Assembly (NCBI RefSeq): GCF_000526955.1
Contig: NZ_JAHB01000001.1
Coordinates: forward strand, 114,004-178,003
Source of the DNA: Mycoplasmopsis cricetuli ATCC 35279
GTDB taxonomy: Bacteria; Bacillota_I; Bacilli_A; Mycoplasmatales; Metamycoplasmataceae
Direction: 5' to 3'
DNA length: 64,000 bases
The stretch's first letter is position 1, and each line of letters opens with the position of its first letter. Below are positions 33,388-45,025 of this stretch, one piece after another. Under the pieces are notes generated by a model. That model was not told the origin of the DNA. It searched no databases and saw nothing but the letters and a program-made list of their open reading frames with translations. Made by a program: the position numbers and the translations under genes.

Positions 33388-34068
33388 TTATTTTAACTTG
33401 CTAAGTGCTTCCTTAGCTGCAGCTTGTTCAGCTTCTTTTTTTGAAATTCCAATTCCTTTTCCATAAATTTGTTTATTATGAATAGCTTTAGCTGTAAAAG
33501 TTTTGTCTTTATTTTGCTTAACTAAATAAGTTACACTAGTTTTTGAAAAACTTTGAAAGTGTTCTTGTAAAATTGTTTTATCATCTTTATTTGTTTGTAA
33601 ATGTACTTGATCAATTACTGGAAAAATATAATAACTTAAAAATTTTTTTGCTGATTCAAGCCCTTGATCTAAATATATCGCAGCAAGCATTGATTCAAAA
33701 ATATCAGCTTTAACTTTAATTGAATTTTTTACATCAAGACCTGTTTGTTTAACTCCTGTTTTTAAAATATCTACAAGTCCTAATTTTTCTGAAATTTCTG
33801 CTAATGTTTCAGTTTTAACTGCTGTTGCTCGCACTCTTGTTTGCATACCAGGTTCTAATTTATTGTATTTTGTAAAAATATATTCACTTGAAATGTAACT
33901 TAAAATTGCATCTCCTAAAAATTCCAGCTGTTCATAACTTTTTCCTTTTTTAAAAAAATTAGCATGTGAAGCATGTGTGATTGCTTGAAAATAAAAATAA
34001 ATATTTTTAGGTTTAATTTTGTGTAATTCTAAAAATTCATTCAAACTTAAACTTTTTTTAAAATTCAT
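33388..34068 (-). CDS. rnc: Ribonuclease III
   Basis: Double-strand RNA endonuclease of 226 aa that processes rRNA precursors. The catalytic signature YEQLEFLGDAILSY is at about residues 43-56, with the second acid pair in VKADIFESMLAAIYLDQG. A dsRNA-binding domain at the C-terminus ends in GKGIGISKKEAEQAAAKEALSKL. Overlaps plsX by 11 bases and precedes smc by 11 bases, as in Bacillus-type clusters. Confidence 0.97.
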   Translation of the reverse strand: MNFKKSLSLNEFLELHKIKPKNIYFYFQAITHASHANFFKKGKSYEQLEFLGDAILSYISSEYIFTKYNKLEPGMQTRVRATAVKTETLAEISEKLGLVDILKTGVKQTGLDVKNSIKVKADIFESMLAAIYLDQGLESAKKFLSYYIFPVIDQVHLQTNKDDKTILQEHFQSFSKTSVTYLVKQNKDKTFTAKAIHNKQIYGKGIGISKKEAEQAAAKEALSKLK

Positions 34069-35047
34069 GTTGTTTATTTTCCATTATTTTGGCTATTACA
34101 TTTTTTTCAAGTGCTTCTTTTAATTGTTTTAAAGCTGATAAATAACTTTTTTTATCACTTGAACCATGGCATTTGAGCGCAAGACACTTAACCCCAATCA
34201 CTCAAGCACTTCCTACATTACGATAATCAAGTGTTTTCATAACATCTTTGAAGGCATTTTTCATCAATAATGCTCCAATTTTATATTTAAATGATTTATG
34301 AATACTTGCCTTTAAGGCATCAATAAAAGTAAAAACTGCTCCTTCATAACTTTTTAAAACTAAATTTCCCCCATATCCATCAATTACTCCAACTTCAAAG
34401 TTTCCTCGGAATAAATCACGCGTTTCACTAAAACCTAAATAATTTATTTTTGGATCATTTAAAAATAAATTATGAGCTTGTTTGGTTGCTTCTAAACCTT
34501 TATAATTTTCAGTTCCAATATTTAACATTGTAATTCTAGGTTTATCATCATTAAACATCACACTATAAAAATCGCTAGCCATTTTACCTCATTGATATAA
34601 TCATTCTGGTTTAGCTTCTAAATTAGCTCCTACATCTAAAAATACAAATTTTTTACCATTAATAGCATTTGCTACTGGCATAAAAGCTGGACGAGAAATC
34701 GAACTAATTCGTTTGATTTTTAATGTTAGTGAAGCTATGTAGCTTCCGCTATCACCACTTGAAAGAATACAATTTGCTTCATTATTTTTTACTAATTCAA
34801 TTGCTTCATTCATTGAAGTATTTTCGCGTAAAGTTTGTTTAAAATTTTTAGGATCAGTTGGAATTTTGTCATTTTTTTTAACTTCAATATTTATTGGAAA
34901 ATCATCATTTTTTGCATTTTTTATATCTCCTATTAAAATAATTTTAATATCAGGATTGCTTAATGCAAATTCTTTACTGGCTTCAATTGCTGCTTCTGGT
35001 CCATTATCATTGCCATTGATATCAAAAGCAATTGTATATTTAAACAT
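34058..35047 (-). CDS. plsX: Phosphate acyltransferase PlsX
   Basis: Makes acyl-phosphate from acyl-ACP, or exchanges acyl groups, at the start of phospholipid synthesis; 329 aa. Recognised by TIAFDINGNDNGPEAAIEAS at the N-terminus (the usual MGGD is replaced by INGND), SSGDSGSYIAS, ISRPAFMPVANA, VFLDVGANLEAKPEWLYQWG and LNIGTENYKG. Four-base coupling TAATG links it to fakA. With FakA it provides acyl-phosphate from host fatty acids. Confidence 0.94.
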
Positions 35048-36678
35048 TATTCAACTCCTATAATAAAATGATAATTTGGTTGGTTACCCTCATAAATTTC
35101 AACTTCAATTTCCCATTTAGAGTTAATAAAATTTAATAATTCTTGTGCATCATCATAACTTGATTCATCCCCATAAAAAATAGTAACAATTTCACTTTGA
35201 GGTTTAATCATACTTTCAATTGCCACTTTGGCTGCCATAATGTAATTTTCAGTTGAACCAATAATCTTACCACCAACAATTGATAAAAATTCACCTTTTT
35301 TGATTTTTAATCCACCAATCTTGCTATCACGTACTGCTTTTGTTATTTCAGCTGATGCAACACATTTTATGGCTTCTTTAATATTATTTTTATTATCTTT
35401 TGCACTATTTTCTGGATTATAATTAAATAAAGCCACAATTCCTTCCAATTGAGTTTTTGTTGAAATAATTATAATATTGCAATCATTCACCACTGTAGCA
35501 GCTTGTTGAGCAGTTAAAATAATATTTTTATTATTTGGCAAAATAAAAACATTATCTGCATTAACTTTATTAATTGCTTGAATAATTTCTTGTGCTGATG
35601 GATTCTGACTCTGACCACTTTCAATTACATAATCACAACCATTTTCTTTCATAAATTCAACAATACCTGATCCAAGGTTGCATGAAATAATTGCACTTGA
35701 CACTCTTTCTTTATTTTCCTTAGCTTTGAGTAATTCTTCTGTTTGAGCTTTTGAATTATTTGCTTGAATTGTCATATTTTCAAATTTAAGTTTTATAAAT
35801 TCTCCATACTCTTGACCTAAATTTAACATATCACGGGGCCTAAGTGTATGCCCATGAACTTTAAGTAAATTATCATCTTGAACAATTACAAGTGAATTTG
35901 CTATTTTTTCAATTAAAGATGTAAATTTATTTTTATCAAAATTTTTGGGATTATTTAATTCTATTAAAAATTCACTACAATAACCAAATTCACCTTCATA
36001 TGTTTCAACATCAGAAATAAAACTAGAGATATCTTCGAGTTTATCTTTTTTTTCTACAGGTCGCCCTTCAAGTGCTTCATTAATTCCTCACAAAATTTTA
36101 TAAAAACCTTCTCCGCCACTATCAGTTACTCTGACTTCTCTTAAAATTTTTAAATGTTTTGGAGTTGAATTACAACTTTCACGTGCAAATTTAAGGGCAT
36201 CTTTAAAAAATTCAATAATATCTAATTCTTTATTGAAATATTTTTTGCTCAAATTTTCAGAAGTTTCACGTACTACTGTTAAAATAGTACCTTCAACTGG
36301 TTTATAAACTGCTTTATATGCTCTTGAAGTAGCACCTTCAAAAGCAAGCACTAAATCAGCAGTAGTTAAAACTGTTTTATTTTTTACTGCTAAATAAAAT
36401 CCTTTAAAAATTTGACTTAAAATTACTCCAGAATTACCCCTTGCTTCATAGATCATATCATGAGACAACTTTTCAAGTACTTCAGCAGTAGTTTCATTGC
36501 TTACTTTTTGTAAACTAATTAATGTTCCACTCATAGTTGTTGCCATATTAGTTCCTGTATCTCCATCTGGAACAGGAAAAACATTTAAAGCATCAATTTT
36601 ATTTTTTGAATTAATCAAAGCATTCGATCCAGAAATTAGTAATTCTGATAATTTCTTTCCATTAATACTTTTAAGCAC
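35047..36678 (-). CDS. fakA: Fatty acid kinase ATP-binding subunit (DAK2 domain, FakA/YloV)
   Basis: Kinase subunit of 543 aa that phosphorylates fatty acids held by a FakB (DegV) protein. The DhaL-type N-terminal domain has ALNVFPVPDGDTGTNMATTM, with the Asp cluster that binds Mg-ATP, then EARGNSGVILSQIFKGF and VEGTILTVVRET. Middle and C-terminal YloV domains follow. It starts at GTG 36678 with GGAG 9 bases upstream, overlapping the YloU gene by 8 bases. No FakB gene is in this window. Exogenous fatty acid use fits a mycoplasma. Confidence 0.93.
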
Positions 36679-36976
36679 TTTTTACTCCTTTAACAAAAAT
36701 TGTAATATTATTTAATTTTTGACGTTCTTTTTTAAGTTCAAAATTCATTTGAGTGTAAATTTCTTCAATTAATTGTTTAGCAGCTATTGATCTTAAAATT
36801 GTAATAGATCCAACAAAATCTCATCCTTTTGGGGTTAACTTGACATTAATATACTCATATTCTTTTAAAACTTCTTCGTTTTTGTCAATATTTTCATCAG
36901 TTCCATGAACATAAACAACTCCTGGAATTGAAGATATTGTTTTAATAAAAAGCGTTTTTACTGCTTGAACTTCCAT
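36671..36976 (-). CDS. yloU: Asp23/YloU family protein
   Basis: Small protein of 101 aa lying immediately before fakA, the position of YloU in Bacillus. Features: IKTISSIPGVVYVHG near the N-terminus and INVKLTPKGWDFVGSI, compatible with the Asp23 fold, then a helical C-terminus. Sequence is divergent and a full GxA motif is missing. Members associate with membranes or fatty-acid kinase operons; precise role unknown. The divergent region to lysS holds its promoter. Confidence 0.72.
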
Positions 36977-37155
36977 AATTTCTCCTTATAAAAGATAATT
37001 ATTTTTATATTTTACATTTTTTTAAAATTTAATTTTTTTATTATTTTAGTTTTTAAAAACAAAATTTTTTTAAAAATTACTTTATATTTATAAATCAACA
37101 TAATAATAATTTTGGAATAAATTTAATATAATTAAAACCAATAATAGGAGAAATT

Positions 37156-38625
<1,470 letters not shown>

Positions 38626-38990
38626 CAAAACTTTTTGTTTTAATTTGGATGAAACATTATTATTTAATAATTAAAAAACTTATTTTTAGCTTAAACACTA
38701 ACAACTTTAATGGAAATTATGCCAAAAAACAAATGAACTACTTCTTTCACAATTAAATGAAAAAGAAATTATTGATTCTTCAAATTCTCTAAGAAATACC
38801 ATCAAATAAATTAATGAAAATCTTAAAAATTTGGCACAAGTAATTTAACTAATGGAATCTATTCTGATATTAATTAGCTTGTTACTTCTAAATGTTATAG
38901 AGTTATTCAAAAAATATTAAAACTAAATACTTAAAAATCTCAAATAAATATTTCAATTGCAAAAAATAAAATAAATTTGTAAATATAAAT
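38626..38990 (+). pseudogene. Intergenic stretch with a possible gene remnant
   Basis: About 365 bases with no intact gene. Between about 38726 and 38932 one plus-strand frame reads as coding-like: QKTNELLLSQLNEKEII, DSSNSLRNTIK, a TAA, INENLKNLAQVI, a TAA, then after a one-base shift TNGIYSDIN, a TAG, and LVTSKCYRVIQKILKLNT. The composition resembles a soluble helical protein that has been lost. Parent gene not recognised. Could be chance in AT-rich DNA. Confidence 0.35.
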
Positions 38991-39422
38991 TTATTTTTGG
39001 TGTTCTTTTTTTATAAAGTAAATATCAAAATAACTAAATAAAATAATTAAAAAAATATTAATCAAACAAGGAATTAAAAACAACAAATACCCAATTAATT
39101 TAAAATTTTCTGTTGTTACTTCAGAAAGTTGTGCAATTCCAAAAATTGATGTTAAGATGTTTACGAAACTAAAAAACATAACAATTTTTCAGCCAAATAA
39201 TGAATTTTTATTATTATCTCTTTTATTTATTAAAAAACCTGTAAATGCACAAATAAAAACAAATCACAAAAGTGAAATATTAATTAAAAATAAATAAGTA
39301 GTATTTTTTGATGCCAAACTTAAAATAATAAATAATCCAAGTGATAAACCAACAAAAAATAAAGCAAAAAAATGTTGTTTAGTTGGCCTTGTCTTTTTAA
39401 TTATTAGTTCTAATTTATTCAT
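38991..39422 (-). CDS. Small membrane protein of unknown function
   Basis: Protein of 143 aa with four predicted membrane helices: FFALFFVGLSLGLFIILSL, LFLINISLLWFVFICAFTG, VMFFSFVNILTSIFGIA and LIGYLLFLIPCLINIFLIIL, and a charged C-terminus. No family recognised. Stands alone, convergent with the lysS side and divergent from trxA. Confidence 0.7.
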
Positions 39423-39606
39423 AAAATTCCTTTTCAAAAATTATAAAACTTTTTAAAGTTTACAAAAAAAATTCACATGTTAATAAATATTTAACTAAAT
39501 TAATTAAAAAAAACATTTTTTTTGCTTTTTTTTATAAAAAAAACATTTTTTTATTTTTTTAATATATAATGTTAATAATTAATTATAGTGAAAAGGAATT
39601 TAAATT

Positions 39607-39915
39607 ATGCTTAGAGAAGTAACTAAAAAAGAAGTAATGGAAACAATTAAAAATGGTTTTCATTTAGTTGTATTTCATGCTGTATGATGTGGAGCATGTA
39701 AAATGCTAAGACCTGAACTTGAAAAATTAGCTTCAGAAGATAATGTTAGCATTCTAACTGTTAATATCAATGAAAATAATGAATATGCAAAAGAAGAGAA
39801 TGTTATGTCAATTCCATATATTCTATTTTATAAAGATGGTGTGTTAGTTGATAAAGTTGTTGGTTCAATGCCTTATGCACAACTTAAAGAAAAAATAACT
39901 TATCTTTCTAAATAA
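39607..39915 (+). CDS. trxA: Thioredoxin
   Basis: Cytosolic disulfide reductase of 102 aa. The active site reads AVWCGACKM: WCGAC instead of the common WCGPC, with the Trp from TGA. The cis-Pro loop MSIPYILFYKDG and the closing VGSMPYAQL are normal. Start ATG has AAGGAATT upstream. A strong bidirectional terminator follows. Confidence 0.95.
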
Positions 39916-39926
39916 TTCGTTTAAAT

Positions 39927-39967
39927 TAAAACAAATCTTAAATTAATTAATTTAAGATTTGTTTTTT
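39927..39967. terminator. Bidirectional terminator after trxA
   Basis: Stem AAACAAATCTTAAATT / AATTTAAGATTTGTTTTT, shared by trxA (+) and the Cys-containing unknown gene (-). Confidence 0.8.
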
Positions 39968-40488
39968 TATATATTTTGCTCTGAAATTTTTTTACATGAT
40001 AATTTTAAATCATTAGGGCAAGTTAAATATGTTTGTTCAGAATTAAATTGGATATAAAGAACATTCTTATAAACACGCTTATATTTTCCATATTTAAAAA
40101 AATTAAATTCAAATAATGGAATTTGGTAAATTTTTCTAGTTGAAAAATTTAGTTCATTTTTTAAAATAACTGGATAAATTTCTAGTTCATATTCTAATAA
40201 AAAATTATTAATTAATAATTCTTTTTCTTCTGAATTAAAAAAACTTTTTATAAATTTAAAATTTTTAGTTAAAATTTCTTCTTTATTTAATTGATCATTC
40301 ATTTGAATAGCTAAATTAACTTGACCTTCAAATGTATTCTTAAAATTTTGAAAGTCAAACAAATTTTTTTGTTCTTTTTTCCAGCTTTCCAAAAACATTT
40401 CAACAAAAAATAATTCTCTAGGAATTCCAAAAATGTACTTAAATTCATAATTACAAATTTCACATCTTGCCAATACTTGTTGTGCCAT
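39967..40488 (-). CDS. Conserved-looking protein of unknown function with Cys pairs
   Basis: Protein of 173 aa not recognised. It begins MAQQVLARCEICNYEFKYIF, where CEIC forms a CxxC pair, and ends with TCPNDLKLSCKKI, a second Cys pair (C-x7-C). The two pairs at opposite ends could form one zinc site. The middle is helical, rich in Phe, Asn, Glu and Lys, with no membrane segment. Divergent from rnhB with a 60-base gap, sharing a promoter region. Only Cys spacing hints at metal binding. Confidence 0.7.
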   Translation of the reverse strand: MAQQVLARCEICNYEFKYIFGIPRELFFVEMFLESWKKEQKNLFDFQNFKNTFEGQVNLAIQMNDQLNKEEILTKNFKFIKSFFNSEEKELLINNFLLEYELEIYPVILKNELNFSTRKIYQIPLFEFNFFKYGKYKRVYKNVLYIQFNSEQTYLTCPNDLKLSCKKISEQNI

Positions 40489-40548
40489 TTAATAATTATA
40501 AAATAATTTAATTGTTATTAAATAAGATAATGCTTTTATAATTAAAAT

Positions 40549-41157
40549 ATGCTTACATATGAAAAAAATAAATTAAAACAATATAAATTAATTGCAGGAT
40601 GTGATGAAGCTGGACGTGGAGCTTGAGCTGGTCCTCTTGTTGCTGCATGTGTTATTATGCCAAAAAGTAAAATTATAAAAGAAGTTAATGATTCAAAAAA
40701 ACTTTCAGTAAAAACACGAAAAAAAATATATGATCAAATACTAAATTATGCAATTGAAATACAAATTAGTATAGTTGAAGTTGATCAATTAAATATTTCA
40801 AATCCTAAAAAAGAATCAATTAATGCTATGTCTAATTGTGTTAAAAAATTTAAAAAAACTCCTGAGATAATAATTACTGATTTTGAAATTATTAACACAG
40901 ATTTACCTCAGATTAACTTAATTAAAGGAGATCAAATATCTTATAATGTGGCAGCTGCAAGTATAATGGCAAAAGTTTTTAGAGATAATTTAATGGTAGA
41001 ATTATCTCACAAATTCCCTAATTATGGATTTGAGCAACATAAAGGATATGGAACTATATTTCATAAAAAACAACTTAAAAAATATGGAATTACATCAATT
41101 CATAGAAGAAAATATAAACCAATTCAAAAAATTATTTTGGATAACTTAGATATTTAA
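40549..41157 (+). CDS. rnhB: Ribonuclease HII
   Basis: Cuts RNA in RNA-DNA hybrids, including single ribonucleotides; 202 aa. IAGCDEAGRGAWAGPLVAA carries the Asp-Glu pair in the HII form (Trp by TGA). Further motifs are VNDSKKLSVKTRKKIY, IITDFEI with the third acid, and YNVAAASIMAKVFRD with KFPNYGFEQHKGYGT. Short compared with E. coli but complete. Confidence 0.95.
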
Positions 41158-41233
41158 AGTTAATATAAAAAAGATTTTTTAGATTTTTACTTTTAAATAA
41201 ATTATTACTTAACTTTGGTAAAATATAAACATT

Positions 41234-42034
41234 ATGATTAAATTGGAAAATGTTACTTTTAAATACAGAGAAAATGATTTAAAGCCTGCTTTATCAGAGG
41301 TTTCATTTGAAATTCAAAAAGGTGAGTATGTTGCAATTTTAGGTCATAATGGTTCAGGAAAAAGTACACTTTCTAAAATTTTATCTGGTTTAATTAAACC
41401 TTCATGAGGAGTAGTTTCAGTTGATGGTATTGTTTATTCTCGTGAAACACTTTCAAAAGTAAGAAAAAAAGTTGGGATTGTTTTTCAAAATCCTGAAAAC
41501 CAATTTATTGGTTCTTCTGTTGAAGATGATATAGCTTTTGGACTTGAAAATAAACAAATGACAAGGCAAAAAATGATTGAAAAAGTAAAATTTTTTGCAG
41601 AAAAAGTTGATATGCTAAGACATTTAGAACGTGAGCCTGAAAAACTTTCAGGAGGGCAAAAACAAAGAGTTGCTATTGCTTCAGTTTTAGCTTTAGATCC
41701 AGAAATTATTATTTTTGATGAAGTCACTTCAATGCTTGATCCCATGGGAAAAAAGAAAGTTCTTGAAATTATTCAAGAAATTCGTTCTTCTCGTGAAAAA
41801 ACATTAATTTCTGTCACTCATGATATGGATGAAGCTATTATGGCAGACAAATGCTTAGTTTTTTCACAAGGTAAATTAATTGCTTCAGGAAAACCAATTG
41901 ATATCCTAAACAATAAAGAAATTATTGAAATAGCTAAAATTGATTCTCCATTTATTTATAGATTAAGCTCACTTATTGATGGGATTGACCCAACATATAA
42001 TGAAGAGGAATTGATAAAACAATTATGCAAATAA
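41234..42034 (+). CDS. ecfA1: ECF transporter ATPase A1
   Basis: One ATPase of the energy-coupling factor module that powers vitamin and metal importers; 266 aa. Walker [10 protein letters not shown] (about residues 39-47), Q-loop VFQNPENQF typical of EcfA, signature [26 protein letters not shown] with Walker B, and H-switch VTHDMDEA. Its end overlaps ecfA2 by 10 bases. No S-component is adjacent, so the module probably serves S subunits encoded elsewhere. Confidence 0.96.
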
Positions 42035-42957
42035 AATTAAAAAATGTTGAGCATATATTTTCTCCTAAAACACCATGAGAATTCAAAGCTTTAAATGGTA
42101 TTGATATTGAAATTCAGCAGGGAGAATATATTGGAGTTATTGGGCAAACAGGAAGTGGTAAAACCACTTTTATTCAACATCTAAATGGGCTTTTATTTCC
42201 AAGTGAAGGTTTTATTCAATGACACTACATAGATGATATTTATAATAAAAAAAATAAAATTGTTGAAAAAACTGAAAAAAATATAATTATTCCAAAAATT
42301 AAAAATTCAATTTTTGGTGAAAAAAAATCTTTTAAATTTAAAAATTCTAAAAGTATTAAAAGACATATTGGGGTAGTATTTCAATTTGCTGAGTATCAAC
42401 TTTTTAAACAAACAGTTTTAGATGATATTATTTTTGCTCCTATTGCATTTGGTGTGCCAATTGAAGAAGCAAAAGAAAGAGCTAAACATTATCTTCAAAT
42501 GGTAGGACTTTCTTTAGATTATTTAAATAGAAGTCCTTTTGATCTTTCTGGTGGGCAAAAAAGAAGAGTTGCACTTGCTGGAATTTTAGCAATGAAACCT
42601 GATTTTTTAGTAGTTGATGAGCCTACTGCAGGACTTGATCCAGTAGGAGTTGTTGAAATTTTAAATATACTTTCTTCCCTTAATGAACAAGGAATAACTA
42701 TAGTTAATGTAACTCATGAATTAGATCATGTTTTAGAAAGAGCAAAAAGAGTTGTAGTTTTTAAAAAGGGAAAAATAGTAAAAGATGGTGACCCTTATAA
42801 AATATTAAATGATATTTCTTTTTTACAAAAAAATGATCTTCAACCTCCAAAATTATTAAATTTTGTTGATAAATTAAGAAAAAAAGGTTTAAATGTTCCT
42901 GAAGTGCGTTCCATTGAAGAATTATCACAATGATTAAATAAAAAAGGTGGTAACTAA
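42025..42957 (+). CDS. ecfA2: ECF transporter ATPase A2
   Basis: Second ATPase of the ECF module, 310 aa. Walker [11 protein letters not shown]-loop [10 protein letters not shown], signature [27 protein letters not shown] and VTHELDHVL. Between the Walker A domain and the Q-loop there is an extra lysine-rich segment of about 30 residues (around [19 protein letters not shown]), which makes it longer than Bacillus EcfA2. The final codons follow a TGA Trp. Stop overlaps the ecfT ATG. Confidence 0.95.
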
Positions 42958-43883
42958 TGAAGAGTCTTTTTGGTAGGTATGTTCCAGGAGAAGGTTTTTT
43001 TTATAAATTAGATCCTCGCTTAAAGCTTTTAATTGTTATTTTTTATGTTGTGTTTAGTTTTTTTGTCAAATCATATATTGAATCAACTATTTTATTAATT
43101 CCTTTAATTTTTGTTTATTTAATTTCAATTAAAAAATTTTTTCCTCTAATTAGAATGCTTAAGGTCCCATTTATAATTTTTATTGTTATTTTCATAGTTA
43201 ATATTTTTACTATTTCAGAATCTTCAATTCCTGGAAATATAAATTCTAATACTGATAAAACTAAACTTATTTTTGATCCAGCTTTATTTAACTCATTTTG
43301 AACTAAATTAATAAACATTCCAAAAAGTAGCTTCGTAATTAGTACTATTGGGTTTAATCGAAGCTTTAATTTGTTTATTAGAATTTACACTATGGTGCTT
43401 GTAACGACCTTATTAACAAATACTACAAGACCAATTTTACTAACAAAAGCAATTGAAGATTTAATGTGACCACTAAAATTAATTCGAGTTCCAACTCAAA
43501 TTATTGCTATGATTATTTCAATTGCTCTAAGATTTATTCCTACTCTTTTAGATGAAACTCAAAGAATTATGAAAGCTCAAAGTTCTCGGGGAGTAGATTT
43601 TAAAAATGGTAATTTAAAAGATAAAGTTATTTCTTTTACAACTTTAATTATTCCGCTATTTGTTTCTTCTTTTGCAAAAGCTGATGATCTTAGTGATGCT
43701 ATGCAAACACGTGGTTATGAACCATATAGCAAAAGAACTAAATATAGACATCTAAAATTTGGATTAATTGACACTTTTGTACTTTTATTTATGATTGCAT
43801 TGGGTATTTTCTTTGTTGTTAATTCAATTATTGGTCGTGAATATTTACCTGATTTTTGAACTAAAATGTTTGCTATAATTTAA
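42957..43883 (+). CDS. ecfT: ECF transporter transmembrane subunit T
   Basis: Membrane scaffold coupling the ATPases to S-components; 308 aa. FGRYVPGEGFFYKLDPRLKLL at the N-terminus is typical of EcfT. Several membrane helices follow, and the two coupling-helix motifs appear as AQSSRGVD and AMQTRGYEP (the family Ala-Arg-Gly type). It carries an extra outside loop (about residues 85-125). The gene is coupled to ecfA2 by TAATG, completing the ecfA1-A2-T operon. Confidence 0.96.
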
Positions 43884-43887
43884 AAAT

Positions 43888-43920
43888 AATAAAAATCAAG
43901 ATTTAATCTTGATTTTTATT
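43888..43920. terminator. Bidirectional terminator between ecfT and trmB
   Basis: Stem AATAAAAATCAAGAT / ATCTTGATTTTTATT between convergent genes. Confidence 0.8.
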
Positions 43921-44536
43921 ATTTTTGTAAATTAAATTTCGCTTCAAGATAATTTATATTTTTGCCTTTTAAAGATCATTTAATTTCATAATCTGTTGTA
44001 AAATTATCATCATTAAATTTACTATTATGCAAATTTTTAGTTAAATTTATAATTTCTCAATTATTATCTTGTAGTGATTTAATTGAATATTCAAATAATT
44101 TATCATTATCTGTTTTAAATTTTAAAACACCATTTTTACTTATAATATTTTGATATAAATTCAAAAAAGTTTTGTAAGTTAATCTTCTTTTTTCATGAGC
44201 ATTTTTAGGCCATGGATCTGAAAAAGTTAATCATAATTGATCTATTTTTCCTTCAAATAATTCATTTAATTTACTTGCATCTTCAGTAATTATAAATAAA
44301 TTGGTTAAATTTAATTTATTAATTTTTTTTAAAATTTGAAAAGCCACTGTATGATATTTTTCTAATGCAAAAAATTTTTTATTTGGAAATTGCAAAGCCA
44401 TTTGACTAATCATTTCTCCTTTTCCTGCTCCAATTTCTAAAATATTTTCATTGGTTAATTTAATTGGATATTTGTCAATAAAAAAAGGTGATTTCTTTAA
44501 TTCAATAGCTGCATTTTTATTATGTCTTAATCTCAT
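43919..44536 (-). CDS. trmB: tRNA (guanine46-N7)-methyltransferase
   Basis: SAM-dependent tRNA methyltransferase of 205 aa. MRLRHNKNA near the N-terminus, [17 protein letters not shown] (SAM loop), [11 protein letters not shown] and [19 protein letters not shown], the TrmB hallmark with catalytic Asp, then [14 protein letters not shown]. Trp in IDQLW and DPW come from TGA or TGG codons. Lies alone, convergent with ecfT. Confidence 0.95.
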
Positions 44537-44580
44537 TAATTTGATTATATCAAAGAGAAAGAAATATTTAATTTTAAATT

Positions 44581-44617
44581 AAAACAAAAAAATCGAATTA
44601 TCGATTTTTTTGTTTTT
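44581..44617 (-). terminator. Terminator after the 71-aa gene
   Basis: Stem AAAAAAATCGA / TCGATTTTTTT with a 4-base loop, then a T run on either side. Confidence 0.75.
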
Positions 44618-44833
44618 TTACACAATTTTAATTATAACTTCCTTAGAAAAATGTTTTCCATGTAATCCATCTCTCTCAACATGAATAATTTCAATATTTT
44701 CGTTTGCTTTTGTGTGCATTCCATGTTTTTGTCCTCTTCTGTATCCTTTAATTAGACCACTTAAATCATCTAAATTATTAGCTTGTGCTACTATTTCTCC
44801 ATTTGATACTAGTCTTGCTTTATATTTGTACAT
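44618..44833 (-). CDS. Small basic protein of unknown function
   Basis: Protein of 71 aa not securely recognised. MYKYKARLVSNGEIVAQANNL opens a small beta-rich domain; then GLIKGYRRGQKHGMHTKANE, rich in Arg, Lys and His, and IEIIHVERDGLHGKHFSKE. No L31 hallmarks are present, although size and position of a lone small basic gene invite that label. It seems well suited to RNA or nucleotide binding, but that is guesswork. It lies 105 bases after tRNA-Trp on the same strand with its own AGGTCTT before the ATG. Confidence 0.75.
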   Translation of the reverse strand: MYKYKARLVSNGEIVAQANNLDDLSGLIKGYRRGQKHGMHTKANENIEIIHVERDGLHGKHFSKEVIIKIV

Positions 44834-44938
44834 AAGACCTCCAAAACATTATTATGTATACATAAATTATATTAAATTTATTATTTTGATTATCAAATTG
44901 GAAAATAAAAAAATTTGTATAAACACAAATTTTTAAGT

Positions 44939-45012
44939 TGGCGGGGGTTAAAGGAATCGAACCCTTATTATCAGTTTTGGAGACTGTTGTATTGCCATTA
45001 TACTAAACCCCC
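44939..45012 (-). tRNA. tRNA-Trp(CCA)
   Basis: The acceptor pairs GGGGGTT with AACCCCC, with discriminator G and encoded CCA. The anticodon stem CAGT/ACTG encloses loop CTCCAAA, giving anticodon CCA, which reads UGG. G at the discriminator position is the usual identity element of bacterial tRNA-Trp. Because UGA also means Trp here, a second tRNA-Trp(UCA) must be encoded elsewhere. The gene starts only 13 bases after the ychF stop, so it may be made from the same transcript. Confidence 0.93.
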
Positions 45013-45025
45013 ATAAAAAAATCAA

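Noticed and set aside
44618..44833. Ribosomal protein L31
   Set aside because: Size is right but the L31 hallmark residues are absent; left as unknown.
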